DNA of 64,000 nt from Amphimedon queenslandica (Eukaryota > Porifera > Demospongiae > Haplosclerida > Niphatidae), in contig NW_003546283.1 of the NCBI RefSeq assembly GCF_000090795.2, positions 26,848 to 90,847 on the forward strand. Reading direction: 5' to 3'. Below the pieces are notes generated by a model. That model saw only the letters and a list, made by a program, of their open reading frames with translations. It was not told the DNA's origin and ran no database searches. Shown here piece by piece: positions 1 through 12,480 of the stretch (the stretch's first letter is position 1; each line of letters opens with the position of its first letter). Position numbers and translations under genes: made by a program.

Positions 1-2631
1 TACAGGAAGAATGCTCTCACCATGCTCCTTAGGTGGTCTTTGGATCTTGATAAGTCGTCAGTGAAGGACTCCAAATTCCATTTCAACCTAAACAGTATTG
101 ACAATATTATCATCAAATGGATGTACAAGTACATATTGTAATGTAAGCTCACTCCTCAGGTTGAGTATCTCTAGGGAATCCATCTTCAGACAATTGTAAA
201 ACACGTCCATTGTCATCATACTCCTCATGCTGTAGCATGTACTCCCAACCTTGACATGCAACCTAGAGGAGAAGAAGAAGAAGGAGAAGAAGAAGAAGAA
301 GAAGAGAGAGAGAGAAAAGGGTTGGCGGGAAAGAGAAAAAGAAGGAGAGAAAGCATTAAGCATACACTACTAAACATTAGGCTAACATACAGTAGCATCA
401 AGTCTGCTGTGTTCAACATTAGATCCAATGACTCCATTGGCACAGACAATGATAGAGAAGGACTTATCAAACCAACGGTTGTACACATTACCATGGAACA
501 TGTGACGAGACTTCTCTCTAAAGTCCTAAAACAAAAATATGTAAATCTTAGTAATGCAAATTGTGCTAATTTGAGTTTATATAAAATATACATGTACGCA
601 TACATCAAGGTCAGGCGACTCTGTATCAAGAACAACGATGCTATAAGAACTGTCAATCAGTTCTAATGATTTCTTGTTGACTGGATCCTCTTCTAGTCTC
701 TTCCTTATGTCTGCCCAGTCTTCTCTTGGTAATGCAGTGAATGTCATTACTCCAGTTTCATCTTTCTCATCTACATAATAAACCCAATGCATTATACACA
801 GTAAATCTTATCTGCTTACCGCCAGCCATTTCTACAATACGCTCCAGCTGTTTCTTCAACAAGGTAGGAGGATAGATGCGGCCATCTTTATCAGTTACTT
901 GAACAATGTAAAACTTTCCTTGCCTAGCAAGAGATTACAATCTGTCATTCACACGGAGGTTAAAATTTTTTGATGAGCAAAGCAGAATTTATCTCCACCA
1001 AAATTTTTAGGACATTACATACCTCATGACTACTGTGTGGTGAATTTTATTGTGATCAAAATTAATGATACGATCTACAGTCTTTCCTGGTATCCTTGAT
1101 GAGTTAGTGTAATCCATGTTTGCTTCCATGCAGAATGGGACAAGGTCCTGAGCAGTCATATTCTTAATTCTACCACTTTTGATCTTTTTCACAAACCTAG
1201 TGACAAAACACTAAGTGTAAAGTACGGAGACCTAAGTTAATTACATGACTGTTTGGTAGAGGGCTGAGGCTGCTCTGTCCAGCTGGTGAGGAGTGGGAGG
1301 TCTTCTAGCGCCCAAACAAAAATAATTAGAATTATCTAAAATTTTAAAAATAAAAGAATATGCTTTAATGATAGTTTATTTACGTGATATTGAGGTTCGC
1401 TGTCTGAAATAGATGAACTCTTCCCACCACTGGCTGAGCCAATTCCTGTGGGTCCATGACCTTTAGCAAGAGAGAGAGGGAGGGGGGAGACAGAGAGAGA
1501 GAAAAGGTCAAATAGTTGCAATTTAAATGATACAGTGGAATCTCTAGTTAACACACAGCTTTCATAATTACGGCCACAAGTCATAACTTGACCTTTCAGA
1601 GGAATGCGCATAATTAGCCACACATGAAGTAGTTTGACCTTTTCCATGTAAACATAGTCAACATTAATATTCATAGCGGTAATTAAAGGGCAAAGTGATC
1701 CGTGAATGTCATTATCTTGTTTGTTAATTTTGCACAACAAAGTTTTTGATTCACTTTTTAACAACACACCTTAAAGTAAGGTACATTTGTAGCTTTCGGC
1801 CTTCTTTAGCTTTAAAATCATTTACAACCTGGAAATTATTAATAATAATTATTTATATGCACATAAATACATATCTACTTTCTCTGTCTTCCTAAACTGC
1901 TCATCGGTCAGTAGTGGCTGGACAGATTGCAAATACCTGTACACAAATGGAGGTGTCATTTAAAGGAGGCTACACTATACATGTACAATGGCATGTAAAC
2001 TATCTCAAATCAAAACTGACCTTTTACATGTTTTTGTAAGAGGTGGCACAGGAAGTGATGGCAAGAATTTCTGATAATTCCCTGCTCCTAAGTTCTTGCG
2101 GCCGAGCAAGAAGAGCATCAACAAGTACCATATCTAAAAACAGCAAACAAAGGTTGATGTATATACATAAACTACATGTAGTGTGTTTACAATTAGCTAC
2201 AGCACAAAGGTCAAACTGACTATTAGGCCTACCTTGTTCAATGGGCTTTTTGGTTTCAGGAACCACCCATTATACTGGAGCAGTGACCTCAGGACAATAG
2301 CTCTTAAGAAAGACCAGAATAAGAGCGTGACTGTTCCTATGAGAAATCCGAGGGCAGCGGGAAGGAGCAAAAGGGTCTTCATTGCTGTGAATGGCTGGAC
2401 TAATAGCTCGTCTATAATGTGAGCGAGAGAAAGGGAGGACGAGTGTAAGGCCAGGACACAGTTGAGGAGTGCTCCCATTCCACCGAAAAGGGCAACCTTC
2501 ATTTTGTTAGAGAGAGAAAGAGAGAAGAAGACTAGGAGAGGGCTGGAGTTTACTGCGCGAAGAATCGTTTTGTTTATGTCCTTTGCGTAGGCGGCAATTC
2601 TGACCTTTCGGGCGACAGAAAGGTCAAACAT
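1..2631 (-). CDS. CPT1: Carnitine O-palmitoyltransferase I, copy 1 (3' part cut by window edge)
   Basis: Multi-exon CPT1, the outer-mitochondrial-membrane enzyme that transfers long-chain acyl groups from CoA to carnitine for beta-oxidation. The ATG at 2629-2631 opens an N-terminal region with two hydrophobic segments followed by [17 protein letters not shown], the CPT1 post-TM2 motif. Downstream exons on the minus strand give [43 protein letters not shown] and [11 protein letters not shown], where the His is the family's catalytic base, then [17 protein letters not shown]. The exon ending at the left edge ([20 protein letters not shown]) has its intron at the same site as copy 2. The C-terminal CoA and carnitine-binding part lies outside the window. 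It sits 89 bp downstream of copy 2 in the same orientation. Family assignment is firm; which vertebrate isoform it matches cannot be said. Confidence 0.92.
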
Positions 2632-2719
2632 TTTTTTCAAATAAAAATGCCTCAAAAAATAATGCAAACAAAAAACACAACAAATGACAGTTTTCTTAAC
2701 AGCAAAAATATTTCTTTCT

Positions 2720-2725
2720 TTTATT
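2720..2725 (-). terminator. AATAAA polyadenylation signal overlapping the CPT1 copy 2 stop codon
   Basis: The minus strand reads AAATAAAAG, with the hexamer sharing bases with the TAA stop at 2721-2723. If used, the 3' UTR is only a few tens of bases, which fits the 89-bp gap to the next ATG. Confidence 0.55.
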
Positions 2726-5700
2726 TATCTTTAAAAATATCAGAATACAATTCCTTCATGTCATCAAAAGATTTCTTGATCCCTTCCCCAAATTGAAACG
2801 AATTAGTAGTCGGACAAGAATTCTTGCAATGAACAGAGAAGAAGACTAGAGGGAGGAGCAGGAGGAGATTTAAGATAGATGGACATTATGTACCTTCACT
2901 TTCTCCATAAGTCAAATATGAAACTCCATATCCATCGTCAGTGATGGTACCAAACCCGCCCACGCAAACACTTCTGACTGCCTTCCAGTTTTCCTTCACT
3001 ATTTGAACAGGAGTTTGAGAAGTAGACAGCTTAAAGGTCATCTGAAAAGCCTGAGGGTAGCATTTTAAAAAGAAATAACAAAAATCAAATAGTCTATGAA
3101 TTCATGGTTATATTTCTAAGCTGCATACACAACTAATGGTGGCCATTATGAGATAATAATGATACATTAAGTACTTCATCATGAATGTCTCTATGTGGCT
3201 NNNNNNNNNNNNNNNNNNNNNNNNNNNNNNNNNNNNNTATACTGCTCCTGATACCTAGAGAAGTAGAAAGAGAGAGAGGGAGGGAATTAAACATGCTTGG
3301 TATGTGTGATTATATGTCTCGTACTTTATAGCTTCTTTAAGCAGTGCTTTCTTCTTCTCTACACTGACCTGAGGGTCGTCCATACTCTACATAAGAACAC
3401 TTTATACACAAGATAATCCCTCCTCTTCATCAAACCTCAACAAAAGCTTTAGACTGCATTGATACAGGACGTATGGTCTCAGTCCTTCCTTTATAATAAA
3501 GTCTGCAGACACACACACACACACACAATAACATGCACACATCAGTGAGGAGTGTGTGTGGGTAGTGGGTACCTTGTAGTGGCTGATTCATATGTTAGCA
3601 CCAGTTTATGATAGATCCTGTAATAGGTTAACTGTAGAGCCATTTGGAACCAACCATCAGGACTAAGACGACACTTTTTAGGAACATCTTTACCATAGGC
3701 TGGACTAATTATATGTAAGTCAGAATCAGAGACCTACAAATTAAATTTGACAATAAAAATAAACAATTTTCAAAATATTGTAGCTCCGACTTACCATGTT
3801 TCTCAAATTCTCTTTTGCTTTGGCTAGTTCATCTTTCAAATCATCAACATTCCATTTCAACCTACAATGAAAGAATAAGGAAAGTTGCAGCATATATAGG
3901 TACATAAACAGGTGTACGTGAGTTATAAAAAATATAAGAGTTTAGAAGATAATAGCTAACTCTTTTGGTTGTAAATTCTTTGGGTAGTCCTCCAAATTAA
4001 ACCCATGTTCGACAATATGACCTTCATCATCGTATTCTTCACGTTGCAGCATGTACTCCCAAGTTTGTGAGCATATCTGAAAATAAAAACATTAAAACGA
4101 ATGAACTAAACACACATAAAAGCATCATCATCATGATTATTATTCCCAAAATTCCTTAACAGTTGACATAAAACTGACAATAACAATAACAATGTAGTAA
4201 AAGGTCAGACATTATCGTAAAACTGAACACAAACATTTCGTGTCATTTCCTGATTTATAAAGGTGATCATAAACCACTTACTGTAGCATCAAGGTGAGAG
4301 TGTTCAGCATTAGAAGCAGTGAGTCCATTAGGATAAACTGGTACACAGACACTTTTATCAAACCACCTGTTGTACAAGTTCCCATGGAATATGTCCCTAC
4401 CTCTAGCAGTCAGATCCTAAGTACAGAATAACTCCATGAAAATATTGCAGTACTTCTACATCATTCTTTATATTATAATTCTATAGTGTCTTCTGATCTC
4501 TCACTTCAACAGGAGGAGATTCTGTTTCAAGAGATACAAAGTTGAATCCAGTACTAATTGCATCCAGTGTCTCTTTATTGGTTGGATCCTTTATTAGCCT
4601 TTCTCTTATCTCGGCCCATTCCTCTCTTGGTAATGCAGTGAATGCTGCAACACCAGTTTCATCATCCTCATCTACATAAACAAATAATGTGTGCCACCCT
4701 CTCTCTCTCTGCTACATCTCTCTTCACTTACCACCAGCCATTTCCATTACTCTCTCTAGCTGCTTCTTTAGCAAGCTAGGAGGAAAGATACGATTGTCTT
4801 TAGTCAGCACTTGAATGCTGTACATCTTCCCTCGTCTAGAGAAAGAGAGAGGGAGAGAGAGAGAGAGGGAGGGAGAGAGAGAGAGAAAGAGAGATTCATT
4901 ACTACAGAAACAATGATATTATGTCAACAGAAGACACAAAACATTACTTATGAATTATAAACATAAACAAAATCATAGACAATAATAATTAAAGGTCAAG
5001 GTCATAGCATACCCTCAAGCAGAAGAGTGCTAAGCAGATACAATTAATGCTTTGTATAAGGAGGTACATCTACTTAAAGCATGTGTCTAGCACATCTCTG
5101 CTTGTCTGTCATGCAATTTAAAGGATAAAAAGAGTATCTTAATGTATTGCAAGAAATAAATTCCATACAATCTTTAATATCATTACCTTATCACGACACT
5201 ATGTGTCACAGTCTTGAAATCGGCGAATTCAAAAGTGTCAACTTCTCGTCCTGGGATCCTGCAAGAGGCACAGTTGAACTTCATTGAATGCATGCAAAAT
5301 GGAACAAGGTTCAAAGCCATCATGTTTGGTATTCTACCAGCATCATATTCTGTAGCAAACCTAAAGAATATAGAAAAAAAGAAGTGGGAGAGAAAGAGAG
5401 AGAGAGAGAGGGTGAAGAGATACATTGTGGTAACAATGTTTAGTATCTTTACTTTGTTCCAAGATGAATGAGCATTGCTGCCCTGTCCAGCTGGTGTGGG
5501 GTTGTTGGCCTTCTTGTGCCGAGAGAGAAATAATTAGAATTGACTAAAAGTATGAGAGGATGAAGCCATTGCTTGTGATTAATGTAATAATGGGATCACT
5601 TACAAGGTATTGGCGTTCTTTGTCTTAAGTAAATGTACTCGTCCCACCAGTCACTTATCCAGTTTCTGTTGGTCCAAGATCTAAATAATAAATAATAATA

Positions 5701-6749
5701 ATAATAATCCACTATTAGCTAAGTTGATGCATTGTAGGTTATTTTGTAGCAGTGTCAATGAGCAATGGCAGGTATTTATTGGCGGTTTTTGGAGTCCTGA
5801 AACAGCTGCTATACTGTATACATTGTACATGCAGGAATTTCATAGGCATACACGCAGAGTTCTTTCCACTAACTTTATCGTAAGATATTTCTGTAAGGTC
5901 TTTCCCTCTTTCTTTTGAAAATCATTCACAATCTGTCAATAAGAATATAATTATTCATAATGATCATATTCATTCCATCTCTTCATTGTGTACATAACAA
6001 TGAAGAGATGATGGTTGACCTGTTCTGTTCTCTTGTACTCTTCATCAGAGAGGATTGGCTTTACACTCCTCAAGTACCTGCATAACCACAATGAATAGCT
6101 AAGGTAACGTAATAGTATTGAATGACATTGACCCCAACTCTAATCACCCTCTGAAAATGATGTTTTAGCAGCAGGAAAGAAGCATTTCATCGCTATGCAA
6201 GGTATGCACAGAGTAATGGGGAGGGCTTGCAAATGAACAATAAAGCTACAACTTGGTTGTATTTAGCTCACTTTTGGCATGTTTTCTTTAATGAGGGGAC
6301 AGGGAGAGAAGGAAGGAAGATCTGATAGTATCCACTGCCTCGATTTTTCTTTCCAAGAAGTACAACAATCATAAAATACCATATCTTTCAAATTTTATAC
6401 GAAAATGCACCACTGACAAGCATTTTATGAAACTGACCTTGTTGAGAGGATTCTTTGGATTCAGAAACCACCCGTTGTACTGGAGGAGACCACGGACTAC
6501 ATAAATGCGAAGACAAGACCAAAGGAGAACAGCAAGGCCACAAGCAAAGAGCCCTACAAGCAGGACGGCCGGGCCGAGCAACAAGCTAGCGGCTTCAAAA
6601 GGATTCACAAGAAACTCGCCAAATACTCCATCAACTGATGCATAGAGAGTGAAGAGACAGCTTAACAGCAACACTCCTAGTGCAGCACAAAAGAAAACTC
6701 GCCTTCTGTCCTGAAGGACGAGATCTACAGCACTTCTGATTGGGACCAT
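2721..6749 (-). CDS. CPT1: Carnitine O-palmitoyltransferase I, copy 2
   Basis: Second, complete CPT1. ATG at 6747-6749 ([13 protein letters not shown]). Two N-terminal membrane segments ([19 protein letters not shown] and [18 protein letters not shown]) are followed by [17 protein letters not shown]. Later exons carry the catalytic His in [11 protein letters not shown], the segment [16 protein letters not shown], and the carnitine/CoA-site C-terminus [15 protein letters not shown] ... [19 protein letters not shown]. The last exon ([16 protein letters not shown] ... DIFKDK) ends at TAA 2721-2723, and the acceptor phase joins correctly to the previous exon at about 2893. An N gap at 3201-3237 lies where the conserved segment between the substrate-site exons is expected, so part of an exon is probably hidden. 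A TATAAATA sits at 6802-6809, about 55 nt upstream of the ATG, on the minus strand. The AATAAA poly(A) signal overlaps the stop codon. Confidence 0.93.
3201..3237. other. Assembly gap (37 N) inside CPT1 copy 2
   Basis: Run of N between coding exons of CPT1 copy 2. Flanking exons encode the regions on either side of the conserved histidine-containing segment of CPT1, which I cannot find elsewhere, so coding sequence is probably missing here. Confidence 0.95.
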
Positions 6750-6849
6750 CTTTGTTTTGCAAATTAGTTTAGCTTCCGGAAATGGGCGTGGCTGATAAAA
6801 GTATTTATAATATCAACTATAAAAGTCATTAGCTCGGTCATTAGTCTTC

Positions 6850-9487
6850 TTAATCTTCTGTTTTCTTTTGCTTTTAAAATAACAATGCAAATTAAAATAT
6901 TTTGAAACTGAAAGTAACTCACAATTTTGAGTAAATCAACTAGCTTGTGAATATCTTCACCAGTTGCTAAGTCAACAGCATCCTTTGAAATATAAAACAC
7001 AAAAAAATTAAAAAAACATTTGAAATTATTCTTTCACAACTTTTGGAAGTCTTGAGGCTACAGACTGTGAGGGCTGGATCCCAGAGGAGGGGTCAACCAG
7101 TCTTAGTTCAGGTAGGACAGGAGCTACTCTATTGAGCTCATCCCAAGAAAATAGCAAAGGATTGGTCACTGCTTTATCAAAAGGATTGAAGTCAAGCAAA
7201 AGAACAGAACCCTGGAATGCCACAAAGAGATTTAACAGGAATGATTTAAAGTCTACATATTACACTCACTTTGCATGGCCTGTACACATCCATCACAACT
7301 AAATAATAAGAATTAATACAACATTATGAAACACATTACCCCTCCTCTATTCACAGAATACCCCCTCATGCAACCATGAACATGAACATCTGCATTTTGT
7401 TGATGGAGTAAATACACTTACAATTACGAAGAGGAAATTTATTTGAAATATGATTGTCCTCAAAGAAGCAGCTGATGTCAGTCATGATAGACTCAATGCT
7501 GTCCAGCAAATGTTTGTAGCAATTTGAAATCTGTCTTTGACTAACTCCTATTGGATCAGTATAAAATCAAACAGAATCATATCAGCACGCCCTTCAATGC
7601 ACAATCATCTCAAATCATCTCAATGTTAAATCAAATCACCATGATACCTATTAGTCTCTTGTCTTTTATGAAGCAACGAAATTCTCCCGAAGGATGAACA
7701 TTGATCCATTTCCTCAAACAAAGCTACACAGAATATCATAATATTATAATGAATGTGTAGTAAATAATGTACTACATATCCATTTGTCAGCCAGCAAAAG
7801 CTACTACTATACAACTCACTGTGAAAGCTGAATCCTGTCCACTTTTATCTCTAAAAATAAGATGGTTAACGGTCAAAAATTGACAAGCCTTGGGCCAGTG
7901 TGATCACATAAATTATACATGTGCAAATATTTTGATAATAATGAGATGCATTGTGCTGTAATAATCATGGTATAACCTCACATTAGTGATGCAATAGTGT
8001 CTGATATGATGTCAGAGCTCTTTAATAAGAGAACCACTTCAGCAGGAACTGTGCATCTTAATGTGTTGTCACAATTTATCCAAGCAGCATCCTTTAAAAA
8101 AGAGAGAGAGGGAGAGAGAAGGATAATATTCTAATTACTTTTGGGGAAGACCAGTTTAGTTTTGGAAAGACAGATCCACCAAGTTCTTGTATGCTCTCAA
8201 AAATTGTCTTCACTAACTGAGGGAAAGATGGCCTCTATATAAAAACATAGGGGAACATAATGAAGCAATAGATTTAATGCATCATACCATAGCATCACTA
8301 CTACCTTCATCATCCCAATCTGAGCCATCCTATTATAAAAATAAATAAAAATAAAAATAATAATGATAATAATAATAATAATAATAGTCAAATAGGGTAC
8401 CTCATCACTGTTACTGTCACACCTCCCTTCAGTAGCATGAGCAGGTAACTCACAGCTATAATAAGTATCATTGTTATGTGAGGGTAATGGATACTCTTAC
8501 CCTTTGGGTAATACAATACCATCTGATTGCAAGTACTGGATGAAGTCCATTGATAAATGGATCAGCTTACTATGAAATAATATACAATATCCTTATGTTA
8601 TATATATGATTATCACTAAAATTTTTGAGTTATGGCCATTTCAAAAAACAAACCAATTTTTAAAAAATTCCCTGTACTATAGCCCATGGTTTTTTCAAAA
8701 AAATGGATACAAAATCACCCCCAAATTTTATTACATTTTCTGATACATATTGATGTCCTTATGCTGAATTTTGAAAAATACCCAAGGCTATAGTCCATGG
8801 TTTTTTCCAAAAAATGGCTCAAAAATCACCCCAAATTTTTATTACATTTTCTGATATATATTGATGCCCTTATGCTGTGTAGAAAGTTTGAGCTAATTCC
8901 GACTTCAATTTTTAAAGTTACGGCCATTTTAAGAAAATGCCAAAATTTTGAAAAATACCCAAGGCTATAGTCCATGGTTTTTTCCAAAAAATGGCTCAAA
9001 AATCACCCCAAATTTTTATTACATTTTCTGATACATATTGATGTCCTTATGCTGTGTAGAAAGTTTGAGCTGATTCCGACTTCAATTTTTCGAGTTACGG
9101 CCATTTTAAGAAAATGCCAAAATTTTGAAAAATACCCAAGGCTATAGTCCATGGTTTTTTCCAAAAAATGGCTCAAAAATCACCCCAAATTTTTATTACA
9201 TTTTCTGATACATATTGATGTCTTTATGCTGTATGGAAAGTTTGAGCTGATTCCGACTTCAATTTTTCGAGTTACGGCCATTTTAAGAAAATGCCAAAAA
9301 TCTGAAAAATACCCAAGGCTATAGTCCATGGTTTTTTCTAAATTTTCTCACGTTTCTATAGTAACTTCCTTAAATTTAGAGTACCAAGATGGAAGAGAAC
9401 ATACATCAGTGGATACCTGCAGAAATCAATATAGAATATAATCTTAAACCAGTTTAATACCTTTGACTCTTCCTCCATTTTGTCCAT
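6850..9487 (-). CDS. CDC123: Cell division cycle protein 123 (eIF2 assembly factor)
   Basis: CDC123/D123, an ATP-grasp-fold cytosolic factor that promotes assembly of the eIF2 alpha-beta-gamma complex. Start MDKMEEESK at 9485-9487. Exons in order give [38 protein letters not shown], an acidic exon ending [11 protein letters not shown], then [18 protein letters not shown] and [10 protein letters not shown]. These are followed by [27 protein letters not shown], the ATP-grasp metal segment [20 protein letters not shown], and a C-terminus SRLPK ... [26 protein letters not shown], stop at 6850-6852. Order and spacing match animal orthologues. One intron (about 8590-9350) is filled by 178-bp satellite units antisense to the gene. 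The ATG lies 58 bp from the divergent vezatin ATG, and the stop is 100 bp before the CPT1 copy 2 ATG. Confidence 0.95.
8600..9340 (+). repeat. Satellite family A, about 3.5 units, in a CDC123 intron
   Basis: Tandem units of about 177 bp. The landmark TGATACATATTGATGTCC recurs near 8741, 8853 (after a truncated unit), 9030 and 9207. Each unit also holds CCCAAGGCTATAGTCCATGG and a GGCCATTTT(A)n stretch. It is the same family as the arrays at 26940-27965 and 58440-62235. Its plus-strand orientation is antisense to CDC123. Confidence 0.93.
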
Positions 9488-9545
9488 GTGGTAGCACGTG
9501 GTTTCCGTACTTGTCAGTATAACTCCGGATTTCAAAGAGGTCAAA
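9488..9545. promoter_or_regulatory. 58-bp divergent promoter between CDC123 and vezatin
   Basis: Only 58 bp separate the two start codons, so both 5' UTRs and the shared core promoter must overlap or lie inside the first exons. It contains a CACGTG E-box at 9495-9500. There is no TATA box. Shared regulation is inference from geometry. Confidence 0.7.
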
Positions 9546-11115
9546 ATGGCCGACGAAGGAATGGAAGCTTACTTCGAGGTATTATCTCTCCTCCTGGTTG
9601 CATTTATGCTCCTTTCTCTTGCACATTAGACCTCTTCTAATGCTGAAGCTCTCAGACGAGCAGGAGCTGGAGAAGATCACATAGTAACGGCCCAAGAAAT
9701 GAAAAACTCTTCACTTACTGAGTTAACCCACTCTTCTCCACACCTTTTCTCCCATCCACCAATGAAATCTAATGCAACTAGCACTCCATTAAATAAACAA
9801 GAAGTAAAGTATCAAGAATATACTCTGCATATCTGAGATATATTTCTTTCAGGCGGTCCATATTAGAATACTTGTTGAAGAAATAATGAAGTCAGCTCTT
9901 TTAACTGAAGATGATTGTGTCCTGCTGGAATCAGTACTGAAGATTGAAGGAATGAGTGATCCTACTGAGAAAAGAATTAATTAGTAAGGAAATGGCTGAA
10001 GGTTACTAATTTAATGAACATCAAATTATAATGGTAAATGTATTTTATTTTTTAATTTTCTCTAGTTTGTTTAATAACTGGTGGTATATTTACATCTCTT
10101 CGCTTGTAATGGTGTTATCTATGTTCTTTTCTTATTCCGCTTGTCTCCTCGTGTTTATCTTCACGGTAACAGGATTTACTTTATTTAAAGTAGGTCACAT
10201 GATTATCACATGATTATATGTCACATGACTAGGCGAGAGAGACTAGGAGTGAGGGTAGGATGAGGAAGGAGAGAGAAGGAATAAAGAATTACCTGATAAA
10301 AATGGAGTCACTGCTCAATTTAATAATGAAATCACTGAATACAATTAGAGAGAGAGAGCTGGTGTATCACGGATTCCTGAGGTTAGAAAAATAATTAAAA
10401 ATAAATTTAAATGTGAATTGTAAATTTTAATCTCACCTGTACATGTACACATACGTACATTTAGACCAGTGAGAGGTTTATCGGCAAGCCACATTGAGTC
10501 ACAGCTGGCTAATGGCAACAGCAACAGCTTCCAGTGTCACTCATTGAGAGAGAGGCTTCACCAGGTGTGCAGCAAAGGGAAGGAGATGATGGGTAGTGTC
10601 ACTGTTAGTCTCATTAATGGATACCCATTGAACACTGAACTGGACAATAAAGACACTTATCTGTTGTACAGGGAGTTACCGGCCGTACAAGATGAACATG
10701 TACTGTCGCTAGAGGCTCTGAAAGTGAGTTATAGAGGAGGAGAAATTAACAGTTACAATCAATTGTAAGATGAGTAATGATGATGATTACACTTTTAGGA
10801 TGCTGCTAGCCTCATGGCTATAGTCAATTCTGAAATGTTGCGTCGATTGTGTTTAGTTTTAGGACGTCATTTGATCACTGAGCAATCTGTCCTTGATAAA
10901 AGTAAGTAAATCATTTTGTCATATAGTAACTTGTCTTTATACCTCTCTCTCCTCTTCCGTTAGCTGATAAAAGACTCTCTCTTTCAACTGCTTTTCAATT
11001 TCTTAAACCTCTTTATGAACATGTGGATGAAGCGTTGACTCAAATCCAATGGTCACTGGATTATCAGAATCACAAATACACAACTAAAGGTTACACAAAA
11101 ATTAGAAAAAATTGC

Positions 11116-11167
<52 letters not shown>

Positions 11168-12298
11168 TGTAGATGGTTCTACTGACAATAGCCCAGCTAC
11201 TAATGGCAGCAAGAAGGCGGGGTTTAAAGGGGCAGGAGACAAACCTTTGTCATCAATTGAGGCGGAACTACATGCAGCTGACCTCCACGTACACACTACA
11301 CTGATCAAGTAAATGAAATACATTATAAATATGTTTTAAAGTATATTCTATTTAATTAATTCACTTATATCACTGTACAGACTGCGTGAACTGAGTGATG
11401 ACAGCTCAGGGGAAGTTTGGGAAGAAGGTACATTTGCACTTTAAGCAATGACATGTAACTTGTTCTCTGTAGAAATAAGATCAATTTTGAGTAACATAAC
11501 CTCAGCTGAGCATCACCTCCAACAAGTTCTGAGTGAATTGTCTCAACCAGCCCCTCCTCCTTCTCCTCCCCTTGCCACATCAACACCAAGTAAGTGTAAC
11601 AAGTGTAAGTTGTGACTGTTTTGTGTAGATTTTGTCAACATTGAAGATAATAATGAAGAAACTGAAGTACCATGCAATACACAAGAGACAGCAAATGATG
11701 ATGATGAAGAGATGGTAAGATAATGACAGCTGCTCCTCATTTCAAATATAATGTTAGATATATGAAGCGTATGTGAGTGGTTTAGATCAGATCTCACAGT
11801 TGGAGGAGCAGGAGATAGTCAGCAATGAAGTAATGGAGGCTCTTCTTTTCATTAGCTATTATTCTATTTTACACACATGGACTGTATTAGGAATGGAGGA
11901 AAACCTCACTGAATATACTCCATGAGTTAAAGTCAGTTCTTTCTGTTAGAAAGGCCATGAAAGAAAAGAAGAGAAGGAAGAAGGATGCTGTAGAAGAAAC
12001 CCCTTTACCAAAAGAGAATGCCCAGGATCAAAGTGACAGTGTAGAACATAATAACACTCAAACAAATAATTCAAATGAAGCTGGCAGTAGCAGCAGCTGT
12101 CTGCAAAATTCTCCAGAAAAGTCAAAAGATATTCACAGTGATGATGAAGGAAGGATTGCTACTGGAGCTGTGGTGGATGGATCTGGTGATCAACTCCTGC
12201 AGCTGCAGCTAATGGCAAGAGCAGCTGCTGCTTCAAAGAGAAGACAACAAAATGAAGAAATATTTGAATTGAGTGACAATGATGATGAAAATGACTAG
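9546..12298 (+). CDS. VEZT: Vezatin-like adherens-junction transmembrane protein
   Basis: About twelve exons starting MADEGMEAYFE. A hydrophobic exon (10055-10190, NNWWYIYISSLVMVLSMFF ... VFIFTVTGFTLFK) supplies the membrane hairpin. The next exons give ESLLNLIMKSLNTIRERELV, a match to vezatin's post-membrane helix, then GYPLNTELDN, corresponding to the family's NYPLNSESDN, and MAIVNSEMLRRLCLVLGRHL. The C-terminal part has LNILHELKSVLSVRKAMKEK followed by a long acidic/Ser-rich tail ending ELSDNDDEND with TAG at 12296-12298. In vertebrates vezatin links myosin VIIa to cadherin-catenin junctions. Similarity is limited to these blocks, so orthology is likely but not certain. An (ATT)n microsatellite sits in one intron. 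The gene converges with COPG, with stops 182 bp apart. Confidence 0.83.
11116..11167. repeat. (ATT)n microsatellite in a vezatin intron
   Basis: About 17 uninterrupted ATT triplets directly before the exon that begins at about 11172. It creates a spurious poly-Leu or poly-Asn reading frame. Confidence 0.95.
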
Positions 12299-12480
12299 GA
12301 TTCAAGAAGTAAACTTTTTTGATTATTAATTTTTAAATCACTGCAAATCTTATCACTAAATCAGACTCTTAAATTATGTAAACTACTCTTCGTTAATCAA
12401 ATGGTATCATAAAATTATCAATAACAAATCGCAGCACAAAACTATAACTAAGAGGCCAGTACATTGCATGGCGCAATAGT

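Noticed and set aside
256-666. Plus-strand 136-aa ORF over CPT1 copy 1
   Set aside because: Antisense to CPT1 exons and a GAA-rich intron; no codon or domain support.
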